From positions 1 through 9,424 of the forward strand of contig JBFICP010000121.1 in NCBI GenBank assembly GCA_041581935.1: a stretch of 9,424 nucleotides of DNA, written 5' to 3'. The notes under the pieces are model-generated. The model made no database searches. It had not been told where the DNA came from and saw only the letters and a list, made by a program, of their open reading frames with translations. Below, piece by piece: positions 5,973 through 9,424 of this stretch. Every line of letters starts with the position of its first letter. The first letter of the stretch is position 1. The position numbers and the translations under genes were made by a program. The DNA is from JAABYT01 sp041581935 (GTDB taxonomy: Bacteria > Pseudomonadota > Gammaproteobacteria > HK1).

Positions 5973-7901
5973 TCAGCGGTCGCCTCCTCGCGGTTCGCGC
6001 GGGCCGCCCAGTAGCTCCATAGCGACCTCGACGAAGTCGCGCTCGGTAACGATACCCACCAATCGATCCCCAGAGGTCACCAGCAAGCACCCCGAATCCG
6101 ACCCGAGCAGCTTGGCCATTGCCTCCATTAGACCGCAGTCGGGTGACACCGCGGCCGGATTTCGCTCCATGACGCTCTCGATGGCGATCGGGACGCCGCC
6201 GCCTTCCTTGCCTTGCTGCGGATAGACACGCAAGAGTGCGCGATGAGACAGCAGACCCACCAGCCGACCGCCTGCGTCCTCGACCGGCACGTGCCGAATG
6301 TGTTTCCACTCCATGACGCTGGTGGCGAGATCCAGGACGTCTTCCGGAAGCACCGTGAAGAGATCGGAGCTCATGATGTCTGCCACCGTTTCGGCACGCG
6401 CTCGCTCGCGACCGTGCTCGTTGAGCTGCAACGGTTTCCAGCGGTGAACCGGCTCACCACTGCCCTGGCGAAGGTGCATCGCGGCGGTGATCGCCTTCAT
6501 ACGAGCATTCGGTGACAACCGGTCGTCGGCCAGGGCCAGGCAGTCCAGCAGCCAGCTTGAGCCGGTTCGACCGGCGGCGCACCTCTCCCGAATAGTGCCC
6601 AAATACCGGTCAATGTCCTCCGCCGGTGCCGAGACGCTCTGTAATCCTTCCTCGGCGGCCGGAATCAGCTCGTTGAGCAAGAGATCGCGAGCCGCCACGG
6701 TGCGTCCGTCTATCCACGTGAAGCCGGCCTTGATGCCATGCTGGGCCGCGGCAACGAAGGTCACCTTGATGTCGTTGAAGGACACATTGCTGGAAACATC
6801 CCCGTAACGTGTATCCAGCGCGAGCATCATGCCGTAGAACAGAGCGGCGTTGGCCACTTCGTCGAGCACCGTGGGCCCGGCCGGCAAGACCCGATTCTCG
6901 ATGCGCAAATGAGCGACGCCGTCGGCGACGCCGTAGCAGGGCCGGTTCCAACGCCAAACGGTGCCGTTGTGGAGCATCAAGGCGGACAGATCCGGTGGCG
7001 CCCCCAGTTTCACAGCCGCCATTGGGTCCGGACCCGGATTCCGAGTCATGATGACATGAAAGCGAGCGAGGTTCTCGCGAAATATCTCCAGCGCCGAGTC
7101 GCGTACCCAGTTATCGCCGAAGCTCACTCGGGAGAGCAAGCCACGTTCCATCTGTGCGCTCGAGCGTTCGTCGATGGCCCGTTCGAAAAGAGCCACCCGG
7201 GTCTCGTGCCACAGACGGCGGCCAAGCAGCACCGGCGAGTTGGTCGCAGCCGCAAGTAGTGGCGCAGTGATGAGCTGGGCGAGGTTATAGAGCCGGGAGA
7301 ATTCTTCCGGTCCTACCTGCAGATGCAGTTGCAGGCTCGTGTTGGCGGATTCGATCATGACGCTGTCATGAACGGTCTCGAAGTCCTCGATGCCCGAGAT
7401 CCGCACGGGAAACGAGCCACCCCGGAGTCGCGAGATGGCATTGTTCATCTGCCGGAATCGCGACTCCGGGGTGAGGTTGCCCAGCCCCAAGTCTTCGTGG
7501 CGCAAGGTGGGCAGTATTCCGGTAAGCAGCACGTGCGCGTCGAAGCTCTCGGCACACCGGCGCACCGTGTCGAGGACATCTTGCAGATCGACCTCCAGCT
7601 CTTTCAGAAAAGAACCGTGGAGGAACCTGGGCGTGAGATTCGCCTCGAAGTTGAATCTCGCCAGCTCCGTGGTGAAACGCGAATCGCCGAGCGCTGCTTG
7701 GAGCTCGTGGGCAATCGGCAGCGGCCGGTAGTCGGCATCGACGATGAACATCTCCTGTTCGACGCCGACCCTGCGCACACCTCGCTCGATCAGATCGCTT
7801 TGAAGTACGGCCTCCAACGCCCGTAGATCCCTCAGGATGGCTTGGGTGAAGGCCCGCACCTGTTCGGGATCGATCGTTTCCTGGACGCTGTGCTCACCCA
7901 T
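5973..7901 (-). CDS. Glutamate-cysteine ligase family 2 (GCS2) protein fused to a CBS domain pair
   Basis: From ATG at 7901 the protein has 642 residues. Residues about 15-480 resemble the GCS2 family of ATP-dependent carboxylate-amine ligases. Supporting motifs are RRVGVEQEMFIVD (43-55, paired acidic residues expected to bind metal), ELARFNFEANLTPRF (79-93), NTSLQLHLQVG (187-197) and LRIENRVLPAGPT (332-344). Residues about 504-560 (VADIMSSDLFTVLPED... VGLLSHRALLR) and 574-630 (IESVMERNPAAVSPDC... VGIVTERDF) are two CBS repeats. Such pairs usually form one module that binds adenosine ligands and controls the attached enzyme. The likely reaction is ligation of an amine to a glutamate-type carboxylate, possibly gamma-glutamylcysteine synthesis, but the substrate cannot be told. 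A TTG at 7934 would add 11 residues (MQHKTRQYNSP). The ATG is preferred although neither start has a well-placed Shine-Dalgarno. The gene stands alone between an upstream terminator and the tRNA region. Confidence 0.88.
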   Translation of the reverse strand: MGEHSVQETIDPEQVRAFTQAILRDLRALEAVLQSDLIERGVRRVGVEQEMFIVDADYRPLPIAHELQAALGDSRFTTELARFNFEANLTPRFLHGSFLKELEVDLQDVLDTVRRCAESFDAHVLLTGILPTLRHEDLGLGNLTPESRFRQMNNAISRLRGGSFPVRISGIEDFETVHDSVMIESANTSLQLHLQVGPEEFSRLYNLAQLITAPLLAAATNSPVLLGRRLWHETRVALFERAIDERSSAQMERGLLSRVSFGDNWVRDSALEIFRENLARFHVIMTRNPGPDPMAAVKLGAPPDLSALMLHNGTVWRWNRPCYGVADGVAHLRIENRVLPAGPTVLDEVANAALFYGMMLALDTRYGDVSSNVSFNDIKVTFVAAAQHGIKAGFTWIDGRTVAARDLLLNELIPAAEEGLQSVSAPAEDIDRYLGTIRERCAAGRTGSSWLLDCLALADDRLSPNARMKAITAAMHLRQGSGEPVHRWKPLQLNEHGRERARAETVADIMSSDLFTVLPEDVLDLATSVMEWKHIRHVPVEDAGGRLVGLLSHRALLRVYPQQGKEGGGVPIAIESVMERNPAAVSPDCGLMEAMAKLLGSDSGCLLVTSGDRLVGIVTERDFVEVAMELLGGPREPRGGDR

Positions 7902-7907
7902 TGGCGA

Positions 7908-7936
7908 ATTATATTGCCTCGTCTTGTGTTGCAATT
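7908..7936 (-). promoter_or_regulatory. Promoter of the GCS2-CBS gene, possibly giving a leaderless mRNA
   Basis: TATAAT, a perfect -10 consensus, occupies 7913-7908 on the minus strand, only six bases before the ATG at 7901. The -35 is either AATTGC (7936-7931, 17-base spacer) or TTGCAA (7934-7929, 15-base spacer), both weak. Transcription would start at or next to the A of the ATG. It also lies just after the terminator of the preceding gene, where a new promoter is expected. Confidence 0.45.
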
Positions 7937-7950
7937 CTTGGCCAAATCAA

Positions 7951-7969
7951 AGAGGGCCGGTTCCCCTCT
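7951..7969 (-). terminator. Probable intrinsic terminator of the cyclase-TPR gene
   Basis: In the minus-strand message AGAGGG (7969-7964), a seven-base loop GAACCGG and CCCTCT (7956-7951) form a 6-bp stem, followed by TTGATTT. The stem starts about 42 bases after the stop codon of the cyclase gene. The T-tract is interrupted, so termination may be partial. Confidence 0.5.
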
Positions 7970-8011
7970 GGCCGGCAATATTCAAGACTGTCCACATGCG
8001 GGGTGCATCGC

Positions 8012-9424
8012 CTATCGCTCGGGCAAGCCGGCCAGTCTAAGCCCCTCAAGATAATGTTCGAGATCGGCTGGATCTCGGTAGGGCCGATGTGCCTCGAGTC
8101 CAACGTTGTAATCGGAATTAAGGCTGAGTATTTCTGCTACCGTTTGCTTTGCCTCCTCGATCTTTCCTAGTTGCGCAAGCGTCGCGGCGAGCTTCAGGCG
8201 CGGAGAAATCGAATTAGGATTGTTGCGACTGGCTTCGCGAAGTGGAACCAGCGCAGCTTCGTAATTTTTCGCTGTGTAATAAGCGAAGCCCATGAATCCG
8301 AGATGCCACGCAGGGTGAAGTGGATTCAGCCGAATCGCTGTCGCGAGGCTGTTGATCGCGGCGGTCGTATCACCCATGTAGCTCAAATAAAGTCCTCGGA
8401 TCGCGTGTGCGTCCGCATCGTCGGGATTGAGGGCGAGCGCTTGCGCGACATGCTCCCGGGTTCCGTCAAAATCCCGGCGAAAAAGCAAGAGCTCCGCCAA
8501 CACCCAATGCGCCTTGCTGTCCACCGCGTCTAACGCCACCGCCCGCTGCGCACAGGCGAGTGCCTGCTCGTAGGAGGCTTCGGGTTCATCCGCCCAATGA
8601 CTCACCCAGTCGATCAAATGGCAAACGGCAAGCCCGCAGTGCGCTCGGGCACATTCGGGATCCAGCTCGACCGCTTCCTCGTATTGCCGCCGGACGTTCA
8701 AGTTGTGCTCACGGGTATCGCTGACCATGTGTTGAGCGCGAAGCACATAGTCCCAGGCCCGCATATCTTGACTCGGCATGCGGATTGCGCGCTCTTCGGC
8801 ACTTATCATGAGTCTGCCAACCACATTCGATACCACACTGCGTGTGATCTGATCTTGCACGACGAATAGATCTGTGAGCTCTCGATCGTAGCGCTCGGCC
8901 CATATCAGATGATCAGTCCTCACATCAATAAGCTGCGCCGTGATCCGAATGTGCTCTGCCGCTATTCTTACGCTGCCCTCGACGACATAGTCAACGCCGA
9001 GCTCCATCCCGACGTCTGGAGGTCTGATACTTTTTCCCTTGTAAGTAAAGGACGAGTTTCGGGAGATGACGAAAACATCCCGGAATCGTGAGAGCCCAGT
9101 GATGATGTCCTCGGTGAAGCCATCACTGAAGTAATCCATGCTATCGTCACCGCTCGCGTTCACAAACGGCAAGACGACGAGCGACGGCCGGCTAGAAATT
9201 TCGACGGACATCTGGCCGGACTCTTCCGGCGTCCATGAGGTGTCCCAACAAACGCGGTAGGCTCGCACCGGCACCTCGGTGCTCTTGATTCTCTGTTCGC
9301 CGAGATAATGACAGACAAAGGGCAATCGATTGCCCATCGCGGCAAGCACCGCTCCCGAAACGCAGATTCCGCTTGGCTTGGCGAGTGATTGGAGGCGCGC
9401 CGCCACGTTCACCCCTTCGCCATA
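8012..9424 (-). CDS. Class III adenylate/guanylate cyclase with TolB-like domain and TPR repeats, C-terminal part
   Basis: The gene enters at the window edge; 470 codons are visible and the start is missing. The first residues, YGEGVNVAARLQSLAKPSG, are the end of a class III nucleotide cyclase catalytic domain. They include the conserved Asn-x3-Arg pair (visible residues 6 and 10) that takes part in catalysis; the metal-binding Asp residues would lie outside. The cyclase domain ends near residue 57 (PVRAYRV). About residues 80-180 form a TolB-like N-terminal domain: PSLVVLPFVNASGDDSMDYF, GFTEDIITGLSRFRDVFVIS, then VDYVVEGSVR and WAERYDREL. Five or six TPR-like repeats follow from about 243 to 440, for example YEEAVELDPECARAHCGLA and VAQALALNPDDADAHAIRGL. 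The end HRPYRDPADLEHYLEGLRLAGLPER is typical of this family. It probably makes cAMP or cGMP in response to a signal read through the repeats. Sampled lines are about 48-53% GC, against about 67% in neighbouring genes, which suggests transfer. Confidence 0.9.
   Translation of the reverse strand, partial: YGEGVNVAARLQSLAKPSGICVSGAVLAAMGNRLPFVCHYLGEQRIKSTEVPVRAYRVCWDTSWTPEESGQMSVEISSRPSLVVLPFVNASGDDSMDYFSDGFTEDIITGLSRFRDVFVISRNSSFTYKGKSIRPPDVGMELGVDYVVEGSVRIAAEHIRITAQLIDVRTDHLIWAERYDRELTDLFVVQDQITRSVVSNVVGRLMISAEERAIRMPSQDMRAWDYVLRAQHMVSDTREHNLNVRRQYEEAVELDPECARAHCGLAVCHLIDWVSHWADEPEASYEQALACAQRAVALDAVDSKAHWVLAELLLFRRDFDGTREHVAQALALNPDDADAHAIRGLYLSYMGDTTAAINSLATAIRLNPLHPAWHLGFMGFAYYTAKNYEAALVPLREASRNNPNSISPRLKLAATLAQLGKIEEAKQTVAEILSLNSDYNVGLEAHRPYRDPADLEHYLEGLRLAGLPER

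Noticed and set aside
5869..6309. Minus-strand open frame of 146 codons
   Set aside because: Its first two thirds are an Arg/Gly-rich shadow of the CBS region of the ligase gene. Only the part past 5972 looks coding-like, and that is reported as a finding, not a gene.
1..9424. CRISPR array, phage genes, toxin-antitoxin pair or defence cluster
   Set aside because: No regularly spaced repeats and no proteins of these kinds were found; all long frames are explained by the genes listed.

Overview
The window reads as chromosomal DNA of a GC-rich gammaproteobacterium. SecD and SecF are separate, E. coli-like proteins of 617 and 312 residues. The gene order queA-tgt-yajC-secD-secF is the classic gammaproteobacterial one, and the tRNA gene encodes its own CCA. 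The closest order cannot be fixed from the sequence alone. Almost all coding is on the minus strand, so transcription runs from high to low coordinates. The only plus-strand gene is a tRNA.

Layout from high to low coordinate. (1) 9424-8012 holds the 3' part of a class III adenylate/guanylate cyclase fused to a TolB-like domain and TPR repeats. It is cut by the window edge, looks lower in GC than its neighbours, and is followed by a modest hairpin terminator. (2) 7901-5973 encodes a two-part enzyme: a glutamate-cysteine ligase family 2 (GCS2) domain joined to a C-terminal pair of CBS domains. A consensus -10 box lies so close to its ATG that a leaderless mRNA is possible. (3) 5972-5777 has no confident gene, but part of it stays open in another frame with coding-like base composition. 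(4) 5690-5776 (+) is tRNA-Leu(CAA) with its own promoter. (5) 5586-3416 is queA then tgt, overlapping by four bases; together they carry out two steps of queuosine modification of tRNA. (6) 3374-191 is yajC, secD and secF, the accessory Sec translocon complex, with a perfect hairpin between yajC and secD. (7) 194-1 is the start of an MlaF-type ABC ATPase, overlapping the secF stop by four bases and cut by the window edge.

From queA to the MlaF-like ATPase the genes are tightly packed, with overlaps or short gaps. They probably form one operon linking tRNA modification, Sec-dependent export and outer-membrane phospholipid transport. Most of the window is conserved housekeeping DNA. The parts most worth a second look are the GCS2-CBS fusion and its promoter, the open frame behind its stop, the cyclase-TolB-TPR protein, the yajC-secD hairpin, and the secF/mlaF junction. 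I found no convincing undescribed system.
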